This document shows, in pieces, positions 1 through 12,120 of a stretch of 64,000 nucleotides of DNA. The number at the start of each line of letters is the position of its first letter. The first letter of the stretch is position 1. The stretch is from Mercenaria mercenaria (lineage: Eukaryota > Mollusca > Bivalvia > Venerida > Veneridae): NCBI RefSeq assembly GCF_021730395.1, contig NC_069368.1:62315501-62379500 (forward strand). Reading direction: 5' to 3'. The notes beneath the pieces are model-generated. The model had not been told where the DNA came from. It did no database searches and worked only from the letters and a program-made list of their open reading frames with translations. The translations under genes and the position numbers were made by a program.

Positions 1-995
1 TAGGTAATATGGAGAATGTGAAGGTCAATTAACTTAGTTTCTGTATAAAGCTGTAGTTCCTATGGCACCAAGTACGACAACTATCCCTTTCGGTTTGGGA
101 CTTAAAAATGCAAGAATATATTACAGCGATGGGCAAGTAGGATCAAATGAAACAACGTTCCTATAATTATGCACCCGCTGTCACAGTATCTGCATAATGA
201 ATTGATCACATAATCATCGATTATTTAATGCTTACTGTGTAACAAAGTAGAGTAAGGCTAAAATGTTTATGTTGCTTTCAGGGACAACACTTAGTAACTA
301 TTCTGTGAAATATATTACTCAGTACAGTGAGCTGAAATCTGAAATAAGGTACATGTCAGATACTCGTGTCAGTACAAACAAGCACGAGATTGTAGACAAC
401 TTTAGTTAACTTGCATAAGGCAGTGCAGAACATTTCAGCACTTTAGACAAATTGCACCTTCCTCGACAGTCTTCATCTAGTTTGCACATGCACCTGAGGA
501 GCTATTGGCACAAGACTGGTACTTGAGGCAAAAACTACCAGAAAGGTTCCAATTTATCAATTTATAATACCTCTGGTCAGCCTTATTTATCTTGATTTGG
601 AGTCTTAAGAAAGTGATAGAACACCTGACCCCCATATGAGCCCGACCTAATGGGCAACATTTTTAGTATGTTCAAGAGGTGTAGCAGACAATGCAGGAAT
701 GCTAACTATAGCCCTAATATTTGTGTGAAGAGATGATTGATCAGCTACTTGACATGTTTTCTTGTAAAGAAGAGTATCGAGAGCCTCCATCTATACCAAA
801 GAAATATCACAGTTTTTATGTAGGAAGGAGTAGAAAATGCATTTAAAAGCTTGATTCACCAGTAAGCGCGAGTTGTACTGGTTAGTTGTGTTTGACAAGA
901 CAGTGTTAATCTTACATTGGACCGCTTAATTGGTAGTGACATAGCCTTACAAATGGTAAATAGATTTAATCGCATAGTGCGGCAATTTTCCTTTG
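1..995. other. No gene seen
   Basis: AT-rich sequence with frequent stops in all frames. I see no exon with convincing splice sites, no recognisable domain and no clear repeat end in this stretch. Confidence 0.4.
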
Positions 996-1034
996 ATCTT
1001 TGCAGCATGTTATACATAGTAACACACATTATTA

Positions 1035-1177
1035 CTACAAAACTGTGCTGATATCTTACAAAACTGTTGCGATATATATCAACACGGAAATCTCTATGGA
1101 GTTTCATAAGAAAAAAAGTGTTCCGATATATATCAGCACAGTAAAACTGTTCCGATATATATCGGAACACTTTTTCT
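1035..1177. repeat. Cluster of gatatatatc palindromes
   Basis: Several copies of a palindromic core GATATATATC lie within 140 bp, with flanks such as 'aaaactgt' and 'gtgttcc'. The last two copies (about 1112-1135 and 1153-1177) are inverted to each other and can form a hairpin; the unit at 1153-1171 is itself a palindrome (gtgttcc...ggaacac). It resembles a small decayed inverted-repeat element. No coding function is supported even though a short open frame crosses it. Confidence 0.55.
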
Positions 1178-1641
1178 CTATTGAGGTCCTATCAAGGGAG
1201 TATAATTTTTTCCTTTCAAAGAAAAGATGATTTTAGCTCCAATTTACAGTTCACAGAGAAAGAATTGTCCACAACACAGTCTACATTTATAAAGTAAAAG
1301 AATAAATAAACTAGAATATTCAAAACTTGATAGTTTATTGCCAAATTCAGAAATACATGAAATATATGAAATTCTGAGATTTCTCAAATGTTTCTTTTTC
1401 TTTGATTTTTTACAAACAAAACAACAAGTTTACAATATGTCTGGCCAATGAAATGCAAAGATTTAAAACCAGTGCAGAAATTTGTTGGGTACTTTTATCT
1501 GGGGAACACATTTTCTAAAACAGAAGTTTTAGTGTTTCAGTCAGCGAGGCGCAGAAAGGGAATCAAAATAGTAAAATAATAATAAACAAATTTAAATGAA
1601 AATAATATATAAATTTTAATGATAAACTATGCGATAAAACA

Positions 1642-1825
1642 GTTATAATATGTAGTGCTCGTGTGTTACCAGGATATATCAGAGCTAGGGGTACATCGAG
1701 GGTATTTTTCTCTGCACATATCGTCGAGGCCGGTAGGCCTCGACGATATGTGCAGAGAAAAATACCCTCGATGTACCCCTAGCTCTGATATATCCTGGTA
1801 ACACACTCTCACACATACTATAACT
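1642..1825. repeat. Large near-perfect palindrome (foldback element)
   Basis: Two arms of about 90 bp are reverse complements with only a 4-bp loop (ggta at 1732-1735). The innermost arms read GTCGAGGCC and GGCCTCGAC. The inner ~70 bp of each arm is essentially perfect; mismatches appear only in the outermost ~20 bp. On the transcribed strand it would form one long hairpin. Most likely a foldback MITE or a recent inverted duplication. Confidence 0.85.
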
Positions 1826-2339
1826 ATTACATATTTGTTGTCTAAAAACTAATGAATTGGTATTAAAATTGTGTTTCAAATACACGTGGTCATTAGATAA
1901 ATCATCAAGTAATCATATTTTAATAATATGTCCTTATTTAATATATTTTAATATCAGTATTAATGTCCAGAAATAGATATTAGAGCACCGTTTTTGTAGA
2001 AATGAAGGATTTTGCTCCTAATTTATACCCCCCCCCCCCCCCCCACCACCCCATCACACTCAGCCATGTTCCAACTCTGTCCTAAAAATGGCACGACGCA
2101 ATAAAGAACTTGTACAATGTAGAAGAAATACAGAAGACACCGATCCGATAAGAACATGATATGCTCTCCATGAGCGTGGAGGATGCGGTCGAACTTTGGA
2201 CATGTTCAAAGCAAAAGTAGTGAGGACGTGGTCGAATCAGGAAGCAGTAAGAACTTAATAAGAACGTAGTAATGATGTAACTAAAACCTAGTAGTTTTTA
2301 AATCATTACCGGATATTATGTACTCGAAAGTTCGCCGGA

Positions 2340-2430
2340 CTCAAAAATAAGCCGGTCTCGAAAATAAGCCACCAAATCCTTACGAAAATTTAAAATAAGC
2401 CGCGGCTTATTTTCGGGATTTCAGGGTATT
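2340..2430. repeat. Short repeat with AAAATAAGCC motifs and a 22-bp palindrome
   Basis: The motif AAAATAAGCC occurs three times with a diverged spacer, and the last copy runs into its reverse complement, giving a perfect 22-bp palindrome centred on CCGCGG at 2392-2413. Likely the end of an old transposable element. Confidence 0.5.
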
Positions 2431-3453
2431 GTTTGATCACTCAAACTACCGATAACATTTTGTCGATCCCGACGGGTTTCAGTTAACGAAGTTCGACTGT
2501 ATTTATAATAATTTACAATTGTTGAAAAGTTCTACACAGGACTGTTAACATTTTAAACACTCTTGATATGCCAGATACCATTATATACTTAATTTTGACT
2601 CAGATAAATGCATTTTGACTTTTCTTTTGCTTAATAGCAAATTTTATCCAAGGGAGACAATTTTTTTCATTTTTGGCGGAAGAGCGGTATTTTTGTTAAA
2701 AATAATATTTTTGAATTTATTCAGAGAGGTGATTTTAGCTAACTATACTGATGACTGTAAGTGTCTATATAAGTTGTGTAGATAAAATCAGGTATTTCTG
2801 AAAATATATACATGTATGGCGGCCACCTTGGACTTTTCAGCCATATTGGATTTTTTGGAGTGGGTCTCATGCTCATTTTTTATGTTTTGCCCTAAAGTAG
2901 TTATGTACCAAGTTTTGTGCTTTTCCCATTTTCTGAAGTATTTTTACATGATTTTACTGGACTATAGAATCCTCTTTTTAAAAAAATCAAATTGTGCCAC
3001 TTGTGATGCTAGACCATGCGTCCGAAGCAAGAGTTTTAAAACTTTATCACTCTACAAGATAAACAACCTTGGCATCTTGTTAGCTATTTAAAAGTGAGTA
3101 AATCTGCAATGAAAACTCTTAAATATTATTTTTCTGAATATATTCCAAACTTGCTATATCTTAAAGTACTAAACGGCCTTTATTTCAGATGGAGTGTGTG
3201 GCCACGGTCAGAGGCGGATCCAGTTTCCGGGGACATGTCCCATGGAGGTAGTATTAAGATGGGATGCGGTTTTGTTATCCTCTAAAAAGGACCTGTCAAT
3301 TAGTAAAAATTAAATGTTGACCACATATCGTGTACTCATTATGGAGTTTACCAAGTGAGACCCGTTAAGTAGCCGAAGTGACCAGACACTGGAATCTGGA
3401 TGTTCCGACAACATAATAACAACTTGACACACGCCGACACATATTTCGACGTG

Positions 3454-3494
3454 GTTTTTTTTTTTTTTTTTTTTTTTTTTTTCTTTTTTTTTTT
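3454..3494. repeat. Poly-T tract
   Basis: A run of about 28 T followed by a C and further T. It could be a reverse-strand retroposon poly-A tail, but no element body is recognisable beside it. Confidence 0.7.
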
Positions 3495-4379
3495 GTAATG
3501 CTGGCACCATGACTCGTAACTTACGTTGACGAAATACTCACATTTTAACTGCGGTCAATAAATTCTGCACACCCGAACCATTTTTAAACATGCATACAAA
3601 TTTAATTGGGTACGAAGCTATTAGGTAAAGAAAACGAACCCTGATTTCCAAGAATGTCTAAGGTAAAGAATAACATAAAAAAATAACTTGAAAATAATGT
3701 ATTTTTGCCTCTCGTAGTTTAAAAAAAGAGTAACGTAATAAAATAAATCCTGGATTTTCACATGTATATGCATTTTTCGACATTCAATGTACAAAACACT
3801 AACAATTGGATAATAGTCTTCAGAAATAGTTGTAAAGTGCTCTCTATAGTAAACAAACAAACAAATAACAATAACAAAAAAGAATGGTGTTTTGCAAACT
3901 TTGAAATGTCTCAACAAAGTTTTGTGTAACAGTAAATATTTCGGGAGAGAGTGTAACTTTTAAAAGTTATTTATTCAGAAACGATTCATGTGTAACTGTA
4001 ACTTTTTTTTTTCTTTCTTTTTTTTCTCATGTTACTTGAAAGTTACTTGCGATTTTCTTCATACGTATTTTCCAAAAATGAACATCAGTCTAGAAACGTG
4101 CCTGAGAAAAATTCTAATCGATATTACGAGCACACTGTTTAGTTAATCGTTGTTTTTGCATCGATTCTAATTTTGAAATGTATAAGTAAAATACTCGAAC
4201 GAAAAAAATTGATAAATTGATTCAGGCATATCAAAGAAGGTACATAAACCTTTATTAAATTTCCAGGTTTACAAGAAATTTAAACTGCAGTACAGTGTAA
4301 AATACAGTAATCTTAAAAAGGTATTACAATAAGATAAGGTAATTCTGAAGGAATTTCAACAAATGAAGTACAAGTAAAA

Positions 4380-4520
4380 TAGAAAAAGTGGAAACTCCAC
4401 AGGTCGCTCAACACAACAAAGACGAAAATCTTGCAGGCTCGGTTTGATTGAGCCTGTTCATGGACGGTAGTGGAAATGCATGCTACCGTCCGCGCCCTCT
4501 AGCCCCGGGTTGAGCAGAAC
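4380..4520. repeat. Dispersed repeat with 'cggtttgattgagcctgttc' core
   Basis: The sequence around 4440-4505 shares a core with 31920-32010: 'cggtttgattgag' then 'ctgttcat', then a short inverted GGTA...TACC arm. This looks like a small SINE or MITE present twice in the window, here inside copy A of the tandem duplication. Confidence 0.5.
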
Positions 4521-6069
4521 TCAACATTTACAAATGCTAAAAGTAAAAAAAAAAAAAAACAATTTAGAGACATCCGCAGATGCGTTCATACGACGGTGCA
4601 CATGGAACCTTCAATTCTACACTAGTGTGCAATTCCATGAAGAGCTGAGTATGGCCCCCAGTTAAAATAATGGATTTGCCCTAAACGAGAAAACAATGAG
4701 CAGAACTAAACAAACTGGAATTTAGAAAGGGGATGTTATCTATTGATACCATACTGTTAGTGCAAAACGTATTCTAGCAGCATGAAGCACTTCTGAAGTA
4801 AACGTCCCAAACGACTCAGTGTGATACCCACTACAATTTAATGACAACAAAATCCTGAAAAGCACTAAAGAAAAAAGTTAACAATTTATTCTTGAAGTAT
4901 CTACAATTAAAAAGTAATTAAGCCATACACCGTAAATAGTTCATTGCAGTACAGTAAGTTATTTCCGGAAATGTGGCGTTTTTTGGTAATTAGATTTAAT
5001 TTGATTCTTACTACACTTCTTTATTACTGCAAGGTAATTGGTATGCTAAAATTCTCTAAATTCTTACCACTTAATATCATGGAACCACCGCTACGTAAAG
5101 CAATTCAATGGTGACACTCACAAAATAGTCAGTGCGATTCCTTGAGCATACCTTTACCTATAGGAATTGGAAGTGGAATGTATTACTGAAAGAAAAAATA
5201 GTCAAACATTATCAATACAATCTTTAAGTATCTGAAAATTCTTACTTGTATATATTTGAATATACATATTCAGATGAAAACGGGTGTGACAAAATGTTGC
5301 AATACAAGGGGTGCAGTATATAAAGTACTTATATTATATTCTATCAAAAAGGCAAGTTATACATCTACTTTTCGAAATAATGTTCTTGTTACTTTGACTA
5401 TAAATACAACAATGCATCATGACATAATAAACAATTTTTGGTTACTTGGAAAAAAAGCTGCTTACCTGCTAATATAAATCTGTCGACATCTATCGACAAG
5501 CTGCGGTTAGATCTGTGTCTAAATGTTCCTACAAGAAATAGAATGCGTATTTTTCAAAGTTACAAATTCGAAAAACGAAACTGTTTCTATTTATTTTGAT
5601 AGTTAATTAAATTTTATTTTTTATTAAAGCAATACAAATAATACTATACAGCAAAGTTATTTTTTATCGTTATCTCAACAAAAATCTTACAAATAAAAAA
5701 AGGTAGTTCTAAAGGAATTTCAACAAATAAACTTCAAAGAAGTTTGATGTTATCTATTGATACCAGACTCTAAGTGCAAAATATATTCTAGCAGCATGAA
5801 GTACTTCAGAAGTAAACATCCCAAATGATTCAGTGTGATACCCACGACAATTTGATGACAACAAAGTCCTGAAAAGAAAAAAGTTAACAATTTATGCTTG
5901 AAGTATCTACAGGTTCTTTCTTGAGCATACTTACATATTATTTACTGATCCACAGGTACATGAACAAATTCCAATATCTGTTATAATCAGTGAATATAAC
6001 GTTGTAAATGAATTGAAAATGAAAGGAAAGCAATTTATTTTATTATTTCTATTTAGAATACAGGTATAC

Positions 6070-6335
6070 CCCTGGCCGCGTCATACCAAACACGTACAAA
6101 ATTGTACTAGTAGCTTCCTCGATTTTCGCTCAGCATTAAGAGGATAGTACTAGAACTGGTCAGCCCAGCGTCAGTATTAAGTGACTGTGTGGGGTATCAT
6201 TACACGTGTCTACGGCGTAATATTCCAGTGAGGCAGCACTATAAAGCTGGACATTGTGCTCACTGCTAAAAGTAGCCACCGTCGTTCATATGACTGAAAA
6301 ATTGTTGAGAAAGACGTTAAACCTGAACACACACA

Positions 6336-6368
<33 letters not shown>

Positions 6369-6370
6369 GC
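6070..6370 (+). mobile_element. SINE-like element ending in a CA/CG microsatellite
   Basis: The 3' part reads 'gcagcactataaagctggac', then 'ttgtgctcactgct', then 'atgactgaaaaattgttgag' and 'aaagacgttaaacctgaac', which is the usual tail pattern of mollusc SINEs, followed by (CA)n and (CG)n at 6331-6369. It lies in the segment that is present only in copy B of the tandem duplication, so it probably inserted after the duplication. The 5' boundary is uncertain. Confidence 0.55.
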
Positions 6371-7442
6371 ACAGTACCCCGTTTAGAATACAGGAACATT
6401 GAGTTTGTATGTGCAGATGCTTATCTGATCTACCTGTTCATTTATAGACTTTATTTCTTATTCCTCCGATTCCATTAGTGTCTTAATGTTCCTACAAGAA
6501 ACATTTAAGCCTCGCTTGTTGTGATCTGATATTTACATACTCTTGTATTACCTCAAAAAAAAAAGTAATTAAGCCATACACCATAAATAGTTCATGGCAG
6601 TACAGTAAGTAATTTCCGGAAATGTGGCGTTTTTGTAAATTGATGCTGACGGAGGCTATGCATTTAAATTCTCTTCCGGACATGCTTTAGAAATCTCATA
6701 ATTCTGATTCTCAATTCACTTCTTTATTGCTAAAAGGTAATTTGTATTCTAAAATTATCTAAATTCTTACCACTTAATATCATGAAACAGACGCTACGTA
6801 AAGCACATTAATGGTGACACTCACAAACAACTCAGTGCGAGTTTAGTCCTTTACCTAGAGCAATTGGAAGTGGAAAGTATCTTTGAAAGACACTATAGTC
6901 AAACATTATCAATACAATCTTTAAGTATCTGAAAATTTTACTTGTATATATTTGGATATACATATTCAGATGAAGACAGGTGTGACAAAATGTTGCAATA
7001 CAACGGGTGCTGTTTATAAAGTACTTATATATATTATATCAAAAAGGAAATATTACATCTGCTTTTCAAAATAATGTTCTTATTACTTTGACTATATATA
7101 CAACAATGCATCATGACAAAATAAAATATTTTTGTTATTTGGAAATAAGCTGCTTACCTGCTAAATAAATATAAATCTATCGACATCTTTGGACAAGCTG
7201 CGGTTAGATCTGTGTCTAAATGTTCCTACTAGAAATAGAATGCGTATTTTTCACAGTTACACATTCGAAAGAAGAAACTGTTTCTATTTAGTTTGATAGT
7301 TAATCAAATTCTATTTTATTTAAAGCGATACAAATAATACTATATAGCAAAGTAAGTTTTTTGCATCGTGAATAGGAGTTAGTGTATTTCATAAAATAAA
7401 AAAACAACTTTTGTACACATTCAATGACTCATTTGAGCACTA

Positions 7443-7993
7443 AAAACACAGCCACAGAGCCACGCATTTGCACAGTAGGCCCACAGGAAAAAGAAGCTGT
7501 AATGGAAAAATATTCTAGACGGGTTGCTTCAAATATCCAACAAGTACATATTAATTTATGCTAAATACAGATGGAAGAGAAGGAAATTGTAAGGGGCAAA
7601 ATTGGGCCTGGGTGTGTGTGTGTGTGTGGGGGGGGGGGGTGTCTGGGGAGGAACCCGGAGAGGAAAACTGAACATGGCCGAATATACAAAGGGAATGCCA
7701 CGATCCTTAATAACAGTCAGACTACAACGTACAACCGCAACCGCGTCTAATTGAATAACATAGAAAAAGGAAGAAGCAACACATAAGAAAACAAGTGGGC
7801 ACCGTTATAGACTTACAAGCATACAAAACGCCCCAACACAAGTAGAAAAAAACACAATCGTATACCGTCTTAGGATTCCGGCTGCGAAAACGAAGGGGAG
7901 CCACGAAAACTTACTCAAAGTAAACGGCGAGGGGATGCAAAAAGTAGCGTAAATGCAAGAGAAAGGAATGACAATAGATAGAGTAAAGAGGAG
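7443..7993. repeat. Dispersed repeat family, copy 1 (~550 bp)
   Basis: Direct-orientation match to 50693-51232. Shared blocks include 'acagccacagagccacgca', 'gacgggttgctt', 'caacacataagaaaaca' and 'gggatgcaaaaagtagcgta'. Both copies carry a poly-G run at the same internal place (12 G at 7628-7639 here). Short open frames inside are not conserved between the two copies, so I do not call a gene. Family unknown to me. Confidence 0.8.
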
Positions 7994-7999
7994 GAAAAA

Positions 8000-9395
8000 A
8001 TCACGCTTACAACAAACAAGAAAATATACGTTCCAAACAATACAAATCAGAGAAAACAACCAGTTGAAAACAGGGGCACCGCTTTGGAACAGTAAGTAAC
8101 CTATATAAAGGGAACTGGGGGTTTAAGCGCGTTTAAGGCATGACAACCTCGCACTTACCCTATCTTCAACAAGTTAGACAACACAATGTAAATAAAATCC
8201 CCGCTGGAAAAGGCTCTAACAGAAGTGCGAAAATAACAGATAAATAAAGCAAAACATAAAATTAAGGTAAATCTAAAGTATAAATACATCAAAGTACTCA
8301 ATAAGTTCAAAATAATATCTTCCTTTTTTTTGACTACAGATAAACAAATCCATGTTGATAATTGACGTACTATCAAGTTTTTACTTCACCTTATTTTGAA
8401 ATTATCCACAGAGCCTATTCTACATATCGTTGGTTAGATTAAACTTCGTACTACATTATGAGCTGTGGTTCCTACAAGGAAGAAACATAAACTTTACTTG
8501 TTGAAGTAAATAGAAGGAATGTTTCTACAAACTTCAGATATTCATATATTTTATGAATAAAATTGATTGTATTTTAACATTTTAATAATACTTTACACAT
8601 AAATATCTCTTTAGTTCATGTCAGATGTATTTTAATTACCTGATATCAGTGAATCACTTTCAATTATAAAATCCTTCTGTTCATGTTAATGACTCTTACT
8701 TTTAATAATCGTCGTTACTACTTTTTATGTAGATGTCAATTAAGTATTATTGCATGATAAAATAAATGTTGTAATTACATGAAATAGTTGAATCATAATA
8801 TACACAGAAGACTTACTGTTTTACATGACCAAAGCGCTCTTTAAAAAAATAAACTCACAACTGATTGGGTGCGATTCATGGAGTCTGCGTTTACCTATAA
8901 GTATTCGAAACATGTTTGAAAAACATGACAACTAAAGCAAGACATGAACCATTCAATCATCACTTTTTTACCCGAGCGTCTTTAAGATATAAGATCAAAT
9001 ATAAAGAGGTATAAAAAAAGATTGCCCTGGGACATATCTTGTATCTGTGGTTAATAATATTAACATAAGCAATGATTTGGGAGAAAAAGTAAATTAACAT
9101 GCTTATTTCAAAGTATGTTTGCTTCTGTTTTGTAGATATAATGCCATTTTGTATTTTGCAGACTCTTAGTTTAGTTTTAATGATGGGCACAATTGGTTAA
9201 GATAATTCCAATCTATGATAATCAAGAACAGTGGTGAGAGGAAACGTTTCAGTAGCTGAACAGTCTCCGGATTTAGTTTGCAAATCCGGAATTTTCGCAA
9301 ACACAGCTACCTTTTGCCTTTGACTTTTCTCTGATTTTTTGACATTAAACGATAGTTCTAGTCCCATAGAGTAATAATTGGTCATTTTCTTCTTT
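8000..9395. other. No gene seen
   Basis: AT-rich DNA without a supported exon or a recognisable repeat boundary. Confidence 0.35.
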
Positions 9396-9397
9396 AT

Positions 9398-9865
9398 ATG
9401 TTAAAGAATGAATTCATGGGAGGATTTCAAAGTTGGTCCTCCCATGGGAGTATTTTTTCCTCCCATGGGGTTTTTGCTAACCCATGGGAGGTCCCACGGG
9501 TGGATTTCTCCCACTTTACCAATTACGGGAGAAAAAAAACCGTGGGATTTTTCCAAAATTTTCAAATCAAAATATTTGAACTCAAATTAAGAATTTATAC
9601 AATAAAAAACTGTTCTGACATGATGTTCGCGTTGAAAAACGACTTTTGAAAAAAACTCCCATTTTCGTTATGGGAGGAAATCCCCCACTGGCGACTCGAT
9701 GAATTTTTGAAATTGCATTTAATGTTTCACTTTTTGCTAATTAATTATAATTTTATCAATATCAACTCAAATTTAACTTAAAGATGTATTACTGTGCGAA
9801 ATAAAAAATAATCGTAAACCCCGCGGGTGAAAACCTCCCATTGTTTTAAATGGGAGCATAATCCT
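9398..9865. mobile_element. Probable DNA element rich in CCCATGGG palindromes
   Basis: CTCCCATGGGAG-like motifs and half sites (tgggagg, cctccca) recur about ten times in both orientations across 450 bp, clustered at each side (9415-9530 and 9655-9680, 9830-9860). Overlapping open frames of 83 and 60 codons cross the first cluster but are simple products of the repeats. The pattern looks like subterminal binding sites of a non-autonomous DNA transposon; exact ends are not resolved. Confidence 0.4.
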
Positions 9866-9869
9866 GTTG

Positions 9870-11870
9870 GAGGTTAGAAAATAAATAAAAAATAAATATT
9901 GTGACATTTTGACAGAACAAAACATCAGTATTTTACATTAATACTAATATTCCATCATAAAGTAACTTCTGGGTTTCTACTCAGCGAAAATATTATACAT
10001 TGTATAATTACAATGCCACCGACACGATTAAACACAGGCCGCCTTGCTGATTATGACCGTAGCATTGCAATCTCAACAATGTCACATAATTAGACGGGGT
10101 CATAAAACTTACTGAAGCATATACGATATATTTGACCTGACAAATATGCACCGCGGGACTTTTTTAATCCAAAAATTAAAAAAATGCAGGAGATTCGATG
10201 AAACTCTCCTTTTAAATTGAGGTTCACAAAGAAAAAACATATCCAAATCTAACCCGATCTGCCTCTGTCATAATGCTAGTGTCAAAGACTTAAATCATTA
10301 TTAAGTACTTCCTTTCTTATTTGAAATGCCTAATATGTCTCCATCAAATGTACTAGAGTGTAATGTGTGTGACTAGTATTCTTCATATAATTGTTAAAAA
10401 TACGATGCGAAGAAATCAATAAGTTTCAGTATTAATGACATTATTAACAAAATAAACTCGAATTCAAAACATAATGACCATCCTCCAAGAACCTAAACAT
10501 ACCGCACCTTCTGGAAAAAATCTCCTCCGTAATTTGACCAGTCAAGAACCATTATAGAAATTAACAGAAAGGACGATATAATGATAAGACCTGAGAAATG
10601 CCCCACCCAGTTTTGATAAGAATTTGAAAAATTAATACTGTAACTTAAAACTTTAACTGTTAAAAACTTAAGAGATCATAACTGTTTTAATACTAGGATT
10701 AAAAAACTCAAATCAAGTCAGAATGCAGTTACTAAAATAAACATTTTAAGAGAATGTTTCAGCTTACTTGAAGTAAACAGGATAACGCACTTATCTCTTC
10801 TTAAGCAACCGTACATAAAAAAGATACATACTGGGTGGGTGGGGGTATAAGAAATTTTAATAGCTACGAGTTTGATGTAAAGTGAGATTGAAAGTAACAC
10901 ATTGAATGTTTTACCCAAGAATCAACTGCATTTCGGCGTTATTTTCAAGTTGATAGTGTTTAAGCGGCATTTTCAAAGAAAAAAATGTTTGGTTCCTCAA
11001 ATGTTAAAAAGGCATGAAAGACACCTCTGAGCAACGCAACTACTAAAAGTTAATAATTTGTTTATGTAAGAATTATTTTCTGCTTTGACGCGATCGGTAC
11101 GCTCGGCAGCGCAGTGGTATTTGAGGTCAAAATCCTTAAGGCATTATTCTGTCAATTACGAACGATCATACTACTTTGATGATTAAAAACACTAAGGCTT
11201 GACTTTCGTACCATATTTTGTATTTTAGTATCGAGTTTAAGTATTCCGAACCATTTATCTAGGCTTTTTTCTTTCATTACTGTATGTCCGTTACATGTTA
11301 TAAAATGTGTTTTGTACTAATGATGCAGAAAGCCTACAATCTGTATGTATTTCACGTACCATTCGATAAGTGCTTTTTCATTAATTGCAGAATTAATGTC
11401 ATGTTTTACTAGACCGTTTAAAATACTTTCTTAGTATGAAGTTTCATAAATAAGCGGTCGGAGATTGAAACTACGACCTCACATATAAGAAGCGGGTGCG
11501 GATTAGGCTGTCTGCTCTGTTAGTGAATACTTTTTTGAAATAAATATTCATCAATCCGAAAATGGAGGTAATAAAATTTAGAGGTGTTATGCCGTTTTTT
11601 CGTTTCCTTAAATAACAGTACTAATCTTAAATATCGGGGAATATAGTGTTTGTTACGGTGGCACAGAGGTCACATAATATAAATATCTTATTGCAGCGTA
11701 CGTGTTTGACATTGATAGTGTCAACCCGAGGGCAGAATGTTAACCGAGGAGAAATAAAGATTATTGTATTTCATACAAATTCGTGAGCACATAATAATTA
11801 TTTCGGACGGACGTAGATCTTAAACGCGCACATACTTGTATTGAAATAGCTGCGCACATATCAATATAAA
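9870..11870. other. No gene seen
   Basis: Mostly unique AT-rich DNA; no splice-bounded open exon, domain or repeat boundary that I can support. Confidence 0.35.
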
Positions 11871-11872
11871 AT

Positions 11873-12120
11873 ATATATGAGCCGCGCCACGAAAATACCA
11901 AAATAGTGGCTTTGCGACCAGTATGGATCCAGACCAGCTTGCGCATCCATACAGTCTGTGCCAGAGTCTATGCTGTTCGGTTTCAAACCCTATAGCAATA
12001 AGAGAAACCGTAAGCGAACAACATGGATCCTGACCAGACTGCGAGTATGCGCAGGCTGGTCTGGATCCATGCTGTTCGCAAAGCCACTAAGTTGGTTTTC
12101 TCATGACGCGGCTCATATAT
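11873..12120. mobile_element. MITE family A ('GAGCCGCGCCATGAG'), copy 1
   Basis: Terminal inverted repeats begin ATATATGAGCCGCG and end CGCGGCTCATATAT. Internally, 'tagtggctttgcgaccag' and 'atggatcc(a/t)gacca' occur in both orientations, so nearly the whole element is an inverted repeat. Ends in TA-rich context suggest a TA-targeting (Tc1/mariner-type) origin, which is an inference. Other copies in the window: 12751, 17020, 20311 and 40151. Confidence 0.85.

Larger units (their letters stand above)
1830..4310. other. Unique or decayed DNA, no gene
   Basis: No supported exon. The stretch holds a poly-C run near 2030-2044, a 22-bp palindrome at 2392-2413, a 'gcggatccag' mollusc repeat scrap near 3215-3245, and a long poly-T tract at about 3454-3494. 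Confidence 0.4.
4313..7370. repeat. Tandem duplication of a ~1.4-kb segment
   Basis: Two direct, diverged copies. Copy A is about 4313-5680 and copy B about 5695-7370. Shared landmarks include 'ggaatttcaacaaat' (4349 and 5718), 'gatgttatctattgatacca' (about 4731 and 5748), 'taagccatacacc' (4919 and 6568), 'ccacttaatatcatg' (about 5067 and 6768) and 'aagctgcggttagatctgtg' (about 5498 and 7195). Each copy carries its own insertion: about 4380-4720 in A and about 5930-6550 in B. No coding function is evident in either copy. Confidence 0.8.

Noticed and set aside
1035-1177. CRISPR-like array of GATATATATC repeats
   Set aside because: Eukaryotic context, uneven spacing, palindromic AT-rich core; no spacers of constant length.
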